Assembly: GCF_019704555.1 (NCBI RefSeq)
Contig: NZ_AP024745.1
Location: forward strand, 5,340,501 to 5,404,500
Reading direction: 5' to 3'
Length of the DNA stretch: 64,000 nt
From: Actinoplanes sp. L3-i22
Lineage (GTDB): Bacteria > Actinomycetota > Actinomycetes > Mycobacteriales > Micromonosporaceae
A program made the position numbers and the translations under genes. The stretch's first letter is position 1. Every line of letters begins with the position of its first letter. The notes below the pieces were generated by a model, which did no database searches, was not told the DNA's origin, and saw only the letters and a program-made list of their open reading frames with translations. This document shows, piece after piece, positions 25,178 through 32,675 of this stretch.

Positions 25178-26401
25178 TCAGGCGACCTGCTCGGCGAGCG
25201 AGTCGGCGAACACCACCCGGTCGGCGATCATCGCGTCGACCTCCGCCTCGGAGAACCCCAGTTCGTCGAGCATGATTCCGGCGGTGTCGGCCCCGAGTGC
25301 CGGCGGATAGACCGGCTGGACCGGCGTGGTGCCGACGAACCGGATCGGGGTCGCCACGTTCTCGAACGCGGCCGCCGCGCACTTCACCTCGATCAGGCTG
25401 CCGTCCCCGGCCGCCCGCGCGTCCTGCATGGCCTCCAGCACGTTCTTCACCGGGGCGGCCGGCACCGACGCCGCCGCGAGCGCCTCCACCCAGTCGGCCG
25501 CGGGCCGCTGGGCGAACCGCGCCTCCAGGATCGCCCAGAGCGCGTGCTTGTTCCGCAGCCGGCTCGCGGCGTCGGTGAAGCGCGGATCGGCGATCAGCTC
25601 GTCGACGCCGAGCACCCGGCACAGGGCCTCCCACATCCGCGGGGTGTTCGCGGTGACGACCAGTTCCCGGCCGTCGCCGCCGCGGAACGACCGGTAGGTG
25701 GCGATCGAGTCGTGGCCGGCGCCCTGCGGTTCCGGCGCGACGCCGTTGAGGTTGGTGTAGAGCGCCTGGTAGGACAGCATCGCGAGCTGCCCGCGCAGCA
25801 TCGACACGTCGATGATCCGGCCGCGGCCGCTCTGCTGGCGGGCCTGCAGGGCGGCCAGCACGCCGATCACCGCGTACAGGCCGGCCACCACGTCGCCGGC
25901 CGGGATGCCGAGGCGGGCGGCCGGGGCGCCCGGGTGCCCGTTGAGGCTCATCACGCCGCTGAGCGCCTGCACGATCATGTCGTAGGCCGGCCGGTCGCGC
26001 AGCTCGCCCTCCTGGCCGAACCCGCTGATCGACGCCCACACCAGGCTCGGGTGCTCGGCGAGCAGGGCGTCCGGGTCCAGGCCGAGCCGGGCCGTCACGC
26101 CGGGCCGGAAGTTCTCGACGACCACGTCGGCCCCGGCGATCAGGCGCCTGAGCACCTCGAGCCCGCGCGGGGTCTTCAGGTTGAGCGCGATGCTGCGCTT
26201 GTTGCGGTTGTTGGCCAGGAAGTACGCGCTCTCGCCGAGCACGGTCGGCCCGACGATCGCCCGGCTGGAGTCGCCGTCCAGGGACTCCACCTTGATCACG
26301 TCCGCGCCGAGGTCGCCGAGCAGCTGGGTCGCCGACGGCCCGGACAGGAACGTGGTCAGGTCGACGACCCGGACCCCGGCCAGCGGCGGCGGCGCGCTCA
26401 C
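25178..26401 (-). CDS. CaiB/BaiF CoA-transferase family protein
   Basis: 407 residues from GTG 26401, which overlaps the thiolase stop by four bases (GTGA). Family III CoA transferase: LAGVRVVDLTTFLSGPSATQLLGDLGADVIKVES, FLANNRNKRSIALNLKTPRGLEVL, the catalytic aspartate in RPAYDMIVQALSGVM (about residue 145), and IPAGDVVAGLYAVIGVLAAL. It moves CoA between carboxylic acids through mixed-anhydride and thioester intermediates. As last gene of the P450-ferredoxin-DUF35-thiolase operon it probably activates an acid produced by ring cleavage, or recycles CoA. Confidence 0.9.
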   Translation of the reverse strand: MSAPPPLAGVRVVDLTTFLSGPSATQLLGDLGADVIKVESLDGDSSRAIVGPTVLGESAYFLANNRNKRSIALNLKTPRGLEVLRRLIAGADVVVENFRPGVTARLGLDPDALLAEHPSLVWASISGFGQEGELRDRPAYDMIVQALSGVMSLNGHPGAPAARLGIPAGDVVAGLYAVIGVLAALQARQQSGRGRIIDVSMLRGQLAMLSYQALYTNLNGVAPEPQGAGHDSIATYRSFRGGDGRELVVTANTPRMWEALCRVLGVDELIADPRFTDAASRLRNKHALWAILEARFAQRPAADWVEALAAASVPAAPVKNVLEAMQDARAAGDGSLIEVKCAAAAFENVATPIRFVGTTPVQPVYPPALGADTAGIMLDELGFSEAEVDAMIADRVVFADSLAEQVA

Positions 26402-27546
26402 GCCGCCTCGAAGATGTGGATCGTGCACGCCCCGTGGTCCAGGCCGGCGGTGCCGCCGCCGGTGACGTGGGTCGCCGCCCAGCGGGCGTCGTCGACCTGC
26501 CGCGCGCCGGCCTGCCCGGTGAGCTGCCAGAACGCCTCGGCGACCTGGGCCACGCCGCTGGCCCCGACCGGGTGCCCCTTGGCGAGCAGCCCGCCGCTGG
26601 GGTTGACCACGACGTCGCCGCCGAAGGTGGTGCGGCCCTCCCGCAGCAGGCTCGCCGCGCTCTGCTTCGCGGTCAGCCCGAACGCCTCGTAGTAGACGAG
26701 CTCGGCGATCGAGAACGCGTCGTGGAACTCGATCATGTCGAGATCGTGCGGTTCGATGCCGGCCTGGGCGTACGCGTCCCGCGCCGACTGATAGGTGATC
26801 TCCGGCTTGGTCATGTCCCGGAAGCCCTCCTCGACCTGTCCGGAGTGCAGCACCGACGCGGCCACCCGGGCGGCCCGGCCGGCGTCCAGCCGGTTGCGGG
26901 CCCGCTCGGAGGCGAGCACGACGACCGCCGCCCCGTCCCCGGTCGGGCAGCACATCAGCAGGGTGAGCGGGTCGGCGACCGGGCGGGCCGCGAGCACCTG
27001 CTCGACGGTGACCTCCTGGCGGTACTGCGCGAACGGGTTGAGCGCGCCGTGCCGGCGGGCCTTCACGCTGACCAGCGCCAGGTCCTCGACGGTGGCGTCG
27101 TTCTCGTACAGGTAGCGGGTGGCCCGCATCGCGTAGACCGCGGGCATCACGATGCCCTGCTTGACCTCGCGGTCCTCGGGGGAGAGCGGCAGGGTGCCGC
27201 CGCCGAACTGGGTGAGCTTCTCCACGCCGATGACCACGGCCACGTCGATCAGGCCCTGCGCGATCGCGGTCGTGGCCTCGTGCACCGCGGTGGCGCCGCT
27301 GGAGCAGGCGTTGTCCACGTTGACGGTGGGGACCGTGCCGAGCCCGATCTCCTTGGTGATCCGCTGGCCGGTCATCATGCCGCCGTAGGAGTGGCCGACG
27401 TAGACCGCGTCGACGTCGGACTTGCGCACCCCGGCGCGCTGCAGGGCGTCGATGAGCGGTGACACGGCCAGGCCCACGTAGGAGGAGCCGCGGTACTTGC
27501 CGAACGGGATCATCGAGGCGGAGATGACGTACACGTCTTCAGTCAT
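26398..27546 (-). CDS. SCPx-type thiolase (lipid-transfer protein family)
   Basis: 382 residues from ATG 27546. Thiolase fold: catalytic Cys in VNVDNACSSGATAVHEA (about residue 82), His in MIEFHDAFSIAELVYYEA and KGHPVGASGVAQVAEAFWQL. Sequence style (DVDAVYVGHSYGG, GVEKLTQFG) is that of SCP-x/Ltp thiolases and steroid aldolases rather than of biosynthetic thiolases. Such proteins often need a DUF35 partner, which lies directly upstream (17-base gap). Role: thiolytic or retro-aldol cleavage of a CoA thioester in the catabolic pathway. Whether it acts as thiolase or aldolase cannot be told from sequence alone. Confidence 0.85.
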   Translation of the reverse strand: MTEDVYVISASMIPFGKYRGSSYVGLAVSPLIDALQRAGVRKSDVDAVYVGHSYGGMMTGQRITKEIGLGTVPTVNVDNACSSGATAVHEATTAIAQGLIDVAVVIGVEKLTQFGGGTLPLSPEDREVKQGIVMPAVYAMRATRYLYENDATVEDLALVSVKARRHGALNPFAQYRQEVTVEQVLAARPVADPLTLLMCCPTGDGAAVVVLASERARNRLDAGRAARVAASVLHSGQVEEGFRDMTKPEITYQSARDAYAQAGIEPHDLDMIEFHDAFSIAELVYYEAFGLTAKQSAASLLREGRTTFGGDVVVNPSGGLLAKGHPVGASGVAQVAEAFWQLTGQAGARQVDDARWAATHVTGGGTAGLDHGACTIHIFEAA

Positions 27547-27562
27547 GGGGGGTCCTTTTCGG

Positions 27563-27955
27563 TCAGGCGCCGGCGGACGGCGTGAAGAACCAGTCGTCGC
27601 CGTCGACGACGAGCTCGACGGGCGCGTCCGGCCGCAGCGGGGCCGGGCCCTCGCGCAGGTCGGCCAGCGTGCGCACGTCGTCGTCGAGGTCGACGTAGCC
27701 GACCGCGCGCACCCCGTCCCCGCCCACGTGCAGCCGGGTGAAGGAGTACAGGACGCCGGTGGCCGGCAGCGGGACGCGCGAGACGGCGCGGCTCACGCAG
27801 GTGCTGCACACGACCCGGGCGCCGATCATCGTCCGGCCGCAGTCGTCGCAGCGGGTGCCGACCAGGCGGCGGCCCACGTCGAAGGTGCCGAGCGGGTCGT
27901 CGCCGTCCAGGTCGGCGATCGGTGTGGAGACCGGAGCCTCGGGCGTGGTGCTCAC
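27563..27955 (-). CDS. DUF35 OB-fold/zinc-ribbon protein, partner of the thiolase
   Basis: 130 residues from ATG 27955; the start overlaps the ferredoxin stop by four bases. A zinc ribbon (CDDCGRTMIGARVVCSTC, about residues 36-53) precedes an OB-fold (GVLYSFTRLHVGG...AVGYVDLDDDVRTLADLRE). DUF35 proteins form complexes with Ltp-type thiolases or aldolases in CoA-thioester catabolism, for example of steroid side chains. Its position immediately before the thiolase fits that partnership. Confidence 0.85.
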   Translation of the reverse strand: MSTTPEAPVSTPIADLDGDDPLGTFDVGRRLVGTRCDDCGRTMIGARVVCSTCVSRAVSRVPLPATGVLYSFTRLHVGGDGVRAVGYVDLDDDVRTLADLREGPAPLRPDAPVELVVDGDDWFFTPSAGA

Positions 27956-28176
27956 GACGTACCCCCCAATTGTTTATCGGACGAGGCACGGGCGAGGGAT
28001 CGGGTCGGGCACACGCTGATCGCCATGTCGATCTTGTCGTCGGGGTCGCCGTGGGCGTCGATGACGACCGCGACGTCGATGTCGTCGAGGTCGAACGTGT
28101 GCGGGGCGTAGAACGTGCACTGGCCCGAGCCCATGCAGCGATCCCGGTCGACGGTGATCTCCGGGTCCGCGCTCAT
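27952..28176 (-). CDS. P450-associated ferredoxin, [3Fe-4S]-type
   Basis: 74 residues from ATG 28176, overlapping the P450 stop (ATGA). Cluster ligands are C-MGSGQ-C (residues 14 and 20) and the Cys in SVCPT; the central position of the first motif is Ser instead of a fourth Cys, as in ferredoxins that serve bacterial P450s. It should carry single electrons from a ferredoxin reductase (22448 or 37246) to the P450 just upstream. Confidence 0.85.
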   Translation of the reverse strand: MSADPEITVDRDRCMGSGQCTFYAPHTFDLDDIDVAVVIDAHGDPDDKIDMAISVCPTRSLARASSDKQLGGTS

Positions 28177-29435
28177 CAGGCGAACTCCAGGTAGAGGTGG
28201 GTGTGGCCGCGGAACTTGTAGCTCTGCATCAGCTCCCAGTGGCGCTCCCCGGCCGGGCCGTGGTGCTGGTCCGAGATGGTGATCCGCTCGGTGCGCGCGA
28301 GCAGCCGCTGGATCGAGAAGACCGCCTCGGCGCGGGCCAGCGGCGCGCCCGGGCAGGTGTGGATGCCGCGGCCGAAGGCCAGGTGCTGGCGGGCGTTGGC
28401 GCGCTTGACGTCGAACGCGCCGGGGTCGTCGAAGACCCGCGCGTCGCGCCCGGCGGCCCCGTGCAGCAGCATCACCACCGTCCCGGGGGCGAGGTCGAGG
28501 CCGCCGATGCTGGTGGCGACCTTGGTGAGCCGGAACGAGCCGCGGATCGGCGCCTCGATGCGCAGCACCTCCTCGATGAACTTGGGCACCAGCGCGGGCT
28601 CGCGGCGCAGCAGGTCCTGCAGCTCGGGGTCCTCGGCGATCCGCGCCAGCGAGATGCCCAGCAGTTGCACGGTCGTCTCGTTGCCGGCCGCGAACAGGTT
28701 CGCGGCGATCCGGGCGACCTGGATCGGCTCGGGCAGCGAGCCGTCCGGGAAGGTGGCCAGGGCCATGCCGGTCAGGATGTCGCCGGCCGGGTCGGCCCGC
28801 CGCTCCTCGATCTGCCGCACGAAGTAGCCGTAGAGCCGCTCCAGGCTGTTGTGCCCGGTCTTCTTCAGCTCGAGGTTGCCCAGCATCGGCGCCTCGGTGG
28901 CCAGCTGATCGATCAGCATCAGGTGATCGGATTCGGGCACCCCGAGCAGGTCGGCGACCGCGAGGATCGCGTAGCGCTTGGCGTACCTCCAGATGAACTC
29001 GACCTCGCCGGCGGGCAGCAGCTCGTCCAGGAACCGGTCCGCGGTGCTGCGCAGGAACTCCTCGTTCTCCTTGAGCCGCTTCGGCGTGATCAGGCCCATC
29101 AGCAGCGCCCGGTGGTCGGTGTGCATCGGCGGGTCGAACGTGACGATCTGGTCGTTGGTCGGGAAGTGCTCCCGGTACCGCTCCAGCAGCTCGGTCAGGT
29201 CGTCGCCGACCAGCTCGACGGGCAGGTCGAGGACCGGGCCGCCGGTCCGGTTGATCGAGGAGTAGACCTCGGGCTGGTGGTAGACCTGCAGCGCCTCCTC
29301 GTAACCGGTGACGATGACGACCCCGTACTTCGACTCGCGCCACACCGGGTGGTTGGCCAGCATGTAGTCGAAATAGGGAGCCGAGTTCGCCGCCACGCCG
29401 GCGTCGGTGAAGTAGTCGATCTCCGCGATGCTCAT
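28176..29435 (-). CDS. Cytochrome P450 (first of three)
   Basis: 419 residues from ATG 29435, which has AGGAAGGGG upstream. Haem-binding loop FGRGIHTCPGAPLAR (Cys about residue 361), ExxR in EEVLRIEAP, and I-helix AAGNETTVQ, where Asn replaces the usual His of AGHET. The N-terminal half has FDPPMHTDHRALLMGLITPKRL, the C-helix region. It is the first gene of a tightly coupled five-gene operon (ferredoxin, DUF35, thiolase, CaiB), which makes it a catabolic hydroxylase. A TTGACA-type promoter and an operator-like box lie upstream. Subfamily and substrate are not assignable from sequence alone. Confidence 0.9.
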   Translation of the reverse strand: MSIAEIDYFTDAGVAANSAPYFDYMLANHPVWRESKYGVVIVTGYEEALQVYHQPEVYSSINRTGGPVLDLPVELVGDDLTELLERYREHFPTNDQIVTFDPPMHTDHRALLMGLITPKRLKENEEFLRSTADRFLDELLPAGEVEFIWRYAKRYAILAVADLLGVPESDHLMLIDQLATEAPMLGNLELKKTGHNSLERLYGYFVRQIEERRADPAGDILTGMALATFPDGSLPEPIQVARIAANLFAAGNETTVQLLGISLARIAEDPELQDLLRREPALVPKFIEEVLRIEAPIRGSFRLTKVATSIGGLDLAPGTVVMLLHGAAGRDARVFDDPGAFDVKRANARQHLAFGRGIHTCPGAPLARAEAVFSIQRLLARTERITISDQHHGPAGERHWELMQSYKFRGHTHLYLEFA

Positions 29436-29461
29436 CCGCTGCCCCTTCCTCATGAGCCTGC

Positions 29462-29480
29462 TGTTTCGCTGTAGCGAACG
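29462..29480. promoter_or_regulatory. IclR-box-like palindrome upstream of the P450 operon
   Basis: TGTTTCGCTGTAGCGAACG matches the reference box CGTTTCGTTGTAGAGAACG at 16 of 19 positions. Its core TTCGCT-GT-AGCGAA is a full dyad around the middle two bases. It lies 27 bases before the ATG, downstream of the promoter. Confidence 0.6.
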
Positions 29481-29505
29481 TCTGTCCTGTTATGCAGCGT
29501 GCTCA

Positions 29506-29534
29506 GGATGGTCCGCACGCTGCGGCAGTGTCAA
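29506..29534 (-). promoter_or_regulatory. Promoter of the P450 operon
   Basis: On the minus strand TTGACA (29534-29529) is followed 17-18 bases on by CCATCC or CATCCT. The -10 is poor; the -35 is exact and mirrors the one for the cyclase gene. Confidence 0.45.
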
Positions 29535-29547
29535 GCCTCGCGGGCCG

Positions 29548-29576
29548 TTGACAGCAATGCGGGCCACATGAAGAAT
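29548..29576 (+). promoter_or_regulatory. Promoter of the cyclase-family hydrolase gene
   Basis: TTGACA (29548-29553), 17 bases, then AAGAAT (29571-29576). An operator-like box begins nine bases downstream. Confidence 0.55.
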
Positions 29577-29584
29577 CCCGAACG

Positions 29585-29603
29585 TATTTCGTTGTAGAGT
29601 AAC
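29585..29603. promoter_or_regulatory. IclR-box-like site in front of the cyclase-family gene
   Basis: It contains TTTCGTTGTAGAG, identical over 13 bases to the reference box at 42646. It lies between the -10 and the ATG at 29628. Confidence 0.6.
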
Positions 29604-29627
29604 GGTGTTCGGTTTAAGGAGAAGCAG

Positions 29628-30593
29628 ATGACCGAGGATCCGCTCGCCCCGTGGCTGCGTGCGATCGCCACGAAGCACGACGCCGAGCGTCACACCGCCG
29701 GAACGCAGTGCCGCGGCTCGGTCGCGCTGATCGACGAGGCGGCCCGCCTGCGCGGCGTCGCCGAGGTCCGCCTCGGAAAGGCGATCTCCCTCGAACGCGA
29801 GGTGGAGACCCGGCCCGCCCAGCTCGCCCGGCTCGCCGAGGCCGCCGCCGAGGAGAAACGGCAGTGGCAGGCGCTGGCCCAGGCCGAGCTCCCGGACGGC
29901 CACGGCTCGGTGGACCTGCAGGTCAAGGTCGGTCTCTACGGCCGCTCGGCGCACGGCGGCGACGTCATCTCCTACGACGCCCACGGCGTGCACAACACCC
30001 ACATGGACGGCCTGGCCCACCTCGGCACCGACGCCACCTGGCACGGCCCGATCCCGGTCGAGAACTCCCGGACCGACGAGGACACCATCGTCAACTGGGC
30101 CCAGCACGGCATCGCCACCCGCGCCGTCCTGCTGGACATCCCCGCGGCTCGCGGCACGGACTGGGTCACCGCCGACCAGCCGGTCACCGCCGACGACCTG
30201 GACGCCGCCCTGACAGTCCCCCTCGAACCCGGCGACGCCCTGCTCATCTACCAGGGCCGCGACCGCTTCGAAGCGGCCGGCCACCGCTACACCCCGGGCG
30301 CGGTCTTCCAGGCCCGCCCCGGCATCGGCGAATCCGGCGCCAAGTGGATCGCCGCCCACGATCCGGGCGTCGTCCTCTGGGACTTCCACGACGCCCGCAG
30401 CAACCCCCGATTCGCCCTGGAGGTCCACTCGCTGATCTTCGCCATCGGCCTCTGCCTGATCGACAACAGCCTGCTCGGCCCGGCCGCCGCCGCCCTCCGG
30501 TCCGCCGGCACCGCCACCGGCCTGCTGGTCGCCGCCCCGACCGCGATCCACCGCTCCACCGGCGTGTTGATCAACCCACTGCTCCTGTACTGA
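29628..30593 (+). CDS. Cyclase-family metal-dependent hydrolase (PF04199 type)
   Basis: 321 residues from ATG 29628, preceded by AAGGAGA. The metal-binding motif HNTHMDGLAHLG (about residues 124-135) is the HxxxHxDxxxH pattern of kynurenine formamidase and related cyclases; a second His-containing stretch VVLWDFHDARSNP and EVHSLIFAIGLCLIDN follow. Family members hydrolyse amides or lactones or open rings. Next to a Baeyer-Villiger enzyme, lactone hydrolysis is attractive but unproved. It is divergent from the P450 operon with shared operator-like boxes. Confidence 0.8.
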   Translation: MTEDPLAPWLRAIATKHDAERHTAGTQCRGSVALIDEAARLRGVAEVRLGKAISLEREVETRPAQLARLAEAAAEEKRQWQALAQAELPDGHGSVDLQVKVGLYGRSAHGGDVISYDAHGVHNTHMDGLAHLGTDATWHGPIPVENSRTDEDTIVNWAQHGIATRAVLLDIPAARGTDWVTADQPVTADDLDAALTVPLEPGDALLIYQGRDRFEAAGHRYTPGAVFQARPGIGESGAKWIAAHDPGVVLWDFHDARSNPRFALEVHSLIFAIGLCLIDNSLLGPAAAALRSAGTATGLLVAAPTAIHRSTGVLINPLLLY

Positions 30594-30678
30594 CGGGTGG
30601 GCTTCAAAATCAAGATCAAATTCTTCATTTCCGACGCTGCGGCCAATAACTGATCGTCGCTCCCGCGGGGACCCTTCC

Positions 30679-30717
30679 GGGCCTCGCAGGGCGCGGGGCG
30701 CCCAAAACGCGAGGCCC
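30679..30717. terminator. Hairpin downstream of the cyclase-family gene
   Basis: GGGCCTCGC (30679-30687) and GCGAGGCCC (30709-30717) are exact inverted arms with a GC-rich, partly self-pairing loop. It lies 86 bases after the stop and before the TetR promoter. Confidence 0.5.
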
Positions 30718-30796
30718 TACAGGGCGATGTCCGTGGGTGGTTGCGGTCAGAACACCAAACCCGTCCACGGGTGAGACTGAGTAGCGTTTGCGAGAC

Positions 30797-30823
30797 CAGT
30801 ACCACATCTGACGTGTAGTACTG
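30797..30823. promoter_or_regulatory. Probable TetR autoregulatory operator
   Basis: Left arm CAGTACCACATC and right arm CGTGTAGTACTG are inverted with two mismatches, centred on a 3-base gap. It ends eight bases before the TetR start codon. Confidence 0.55.
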
Positions 30824-30831
30824 TTTCCCGC

Positions 30832-31440
30832 ATGCAGGGTGAGCGTCGTCCCGGTGCACGTGAGCTCGCCCGCCGTGCCATGCGGGCGCAGATCGCGGAC
30901 ATGGCCCTCGACCTGTTCCTGGACCGCGGCTTCGACCAGACCACCGTCGAGGACATCTGCTCGGCCGCCGGCATCTCGCGCAGCACGTTCTTCCGCTACT
31001 TCCCCTCCAAAGAGGACGTCTTCGCCGGCGAGACCTCGTCCGCCGTCGACGAGATCCTGGACGGCTTGCTCCAGCGCCCGGACGACGAAGCCCCGTGGAC
31101 CGCGCTCCGCCACTCGATGGGCCCGCTCGTCGAGTACTACGCGAGCCGGAGCGAGCGCGCCTTCCGCCTGGCCGCCCTCGCCGTGGCGACCCCGGCCCTG
31201 GCCACCGTCCAGCGGGACAAGCAGGCCAAATTCCACGCCCTGATCACCCCCGAGCTGGCCCGGCGCCTCGGCGCGGACCTGGACGACCCGACCGATCCGC
31301 GCCCCCGGGCCCTCATCGCCGGCGCCCTGGGCTGTCTGGACGCCGCTGTGGCCGCCTGGATCGCCGGCAACGGCAAGCAGCAGCTGGGCCAGCTGCTCGA
31401 CCGCGCGATGGACGCGATCAACCAGCCCGGCGCGAACTGA
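30832..31440 (+). CDS. TetR-family transcriptional regulator
   Basis: 202 residues from ATG 30832. The N-terminal HTH is AMRAQIADMALDLFLDRGFDQTTVEDICSAAGISRSTFFRYFPSKEDVFAG (about 15-65). The C-terminal domain with ALRHSMGPLVEYYASRSERAFRLAALAVATPALATVQRDKQAKFHALI is of the TetR_C acyl-regulator type. The CAGTAC dyad just upstream suggests autorepression. No match to that dyad is obvious in neighbouring promoters, so other targets are unknown. Confidence 0.85.
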   Translation: MQGERRPGARELARRAMRAQIADMALDLFLDRGFDQTTVEDICSAAGISRSTFFRYFPSKEDVFAGETSSAVDEILDGLLQRPDDEAPWTALRHSMGPLVEYYASRSERAFRLAALAVATPALATVQRDKQAKFHALITPELARRLGADLDDPTDPRPRALIAGALGCLDAAVAAWIAGNGKQQLGQLLDRAMDAINQPGAN

Positions 31441-31567
31441 ACGACCGCACACCACCCCTGCGGAACGTTCGCGTCCACGAGTCCGGTTGCCCGGGTCTCC
31501 GCCGCCGAGGTCGAAGGCGCCGGGGTGACCGTCGGCGCGGTCGGCCCCGGCATCTCCGGACTGCCGG

Positions 31568-32518
31568 TTATGCGCCCGGGTAGAGGTGGGACATGAAACG
31601 GCCGCCCCAGTCCATGGTTCCGGTCGGGACGTAGTAGTCCTTCTCGTCGACGATCTCGTCCCAGTGCGCGGCCACCCCCTCCGGCGTCGGCACACCGTCG
31701 GCGGTGTCGAGCCAGCCCGGCGTGAAGCCCAGGAACCACCGGCCGAACCGCCGCGCGCCGGCCACCAGGATCTCGCCGTTGACCGTGCACGACTCGTGGG
31801 CCAGGTAGGCGACCATCGGTGACACGTTCTCGGTCGCCATCGCCGCCGCCCGGGCCGCGTCCATCGGGTTGGCCGTGACCACGTTGGGCTTGGCCGCCGA
31901 CTCGCTGGGCCGGGTCACCGAGTTCGGTGCGACGCAGTTGACCAGGATCCCCTTGGCGGCGCTGCCGAACGCGAGGCTGCGGGTGAACCCGATCAGCGCG
32001 CCCTTCGCCGTCGCGTACGCCAGGTTGTCGGCCAGCCCGAGCATCCCGGTCGACGCGGTCGTGACGACCCGCCCGTACCCCTGCTCCACCATGTGCGGCC
32101 AGGCCGCGCGTGTCGTGTGCCAGGTGCCCCGCAGGTGGACGTCGAGGGTCGGCTCCAGGTTCTCCGCATCGGCCTCGGGGAACCCGGCCCACCGGGAGAT
32201 CCCGGCGTTGTTGACCACGATGTCGATCCGCCCGAACTCGCGTACCGCCCCGTCGACCAGGGCCTGACACCCGGCCTCGGAGCCCACCGAGTTGGTGTCG
32301 GCGACCGCGATCCCACCGGCGGCGACGATCTCCGCGACGACGTCGTTGGCCGGCCCGGTGTCGCTGCCCGCACCCTCCTTCGAGCCGCCGAAGTCGTTGA
32401 CGACGACCTTCGCGCCGCGGGCGGCCAGGAGCAGGGCGTGCGCCCGGCCGAGCCCGCGCCCGGCGCCGGTCACGACGGCCACGCGGCCGTCGAATCGAAG
32501 TTGCTCAGAAGCGTCCAT
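31568..32518 (-). CDS. Short-chain dehydrogenase, MFE-2/3-hydroxyacyl-CoA dehydrogenase-like
   Basis: 316 residues from ATG 32518. LRFDGRVAVVTGAGRGLGRAHALLLAARGAKVVVNDFGGS is the beginning of the dehydrogenase domain of peroxisomal-type multifunctional enzyme 2, including the long loop VNDFGG...G.....A..VV.EI. The YxxxK pair is in LAYATAKGALIGF, and the longer than usual C-terminus (GARRFGRWFLGFTPGW...) is also seen in that group. It is expected to oxidise a 3-hydroxyacyl-CoA or a related alcohol with NAD+. It is divergent from the Baeyer-Villiger monooxygenase, so both probably serve the same pathway. Confidence 0.85.
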   Translation of the reverse strand: MDASEQLRFDGRVAVVTGAGRGLGRAHALLLAARGAKVVVNDFGGSKEGAGSDTGPANDVVAEIVAAGGIAVADTNSVGSEAGCQALVDGAVREFGRIDIVVNNAGISRWAGFPEADAENLEPTLDVHLRGTWHTTRAAWPHMVEQGYGRVVTTASTGMLGLADNLAYATAKGALIGFTRSLAFGSAAKGILVNCVAPNSVTRPSESAAKPNVVTANPMDAARAAAMATENVSPMVAYLAHESCTVNGEILVAGARRFGRWFLGFTPGWLDTADGVPTPEGVAAHWDEIVDEKDYYVPTGTMDWGGRFMSHLYPGA

Positions 32519-32675
32519 CGGTCTCCCTTTTCCTCACGTGTGCTCAGATCCTACGACCGCAATCAGCTTGAAACTTGCTACGAACGTACTGGAAGTCTTC
32601 AACTTTTGAGCACAGCGGCTTATATTTCGTCGCAGGACGCCGGGACGGCGGCCAGGGACGAGCGAGGGTGGGCCA
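32519..32675. promoter_or_regulatory. Divergent promoter region, SDR / Baeyer-Villiger monooxygenase
   Basis: It is relatively AT-rich. Inverted TGTGCTCA (32539-32546) and TGAGCACA (32607-32614) enclose a stretch with CTACGAACG. TTTCGTCGCAG at 32625-32635 partly resembles the IclR box (9 of 19). No clear -35/-10 pair stands out, and the operator assignment is weak. Confidence 0.35.

Noticed and set aside
31441..31567. Coding-like sequence between TetR and SDR genes
   Set aside because: Too short, without a start or family resemblance in any frame.
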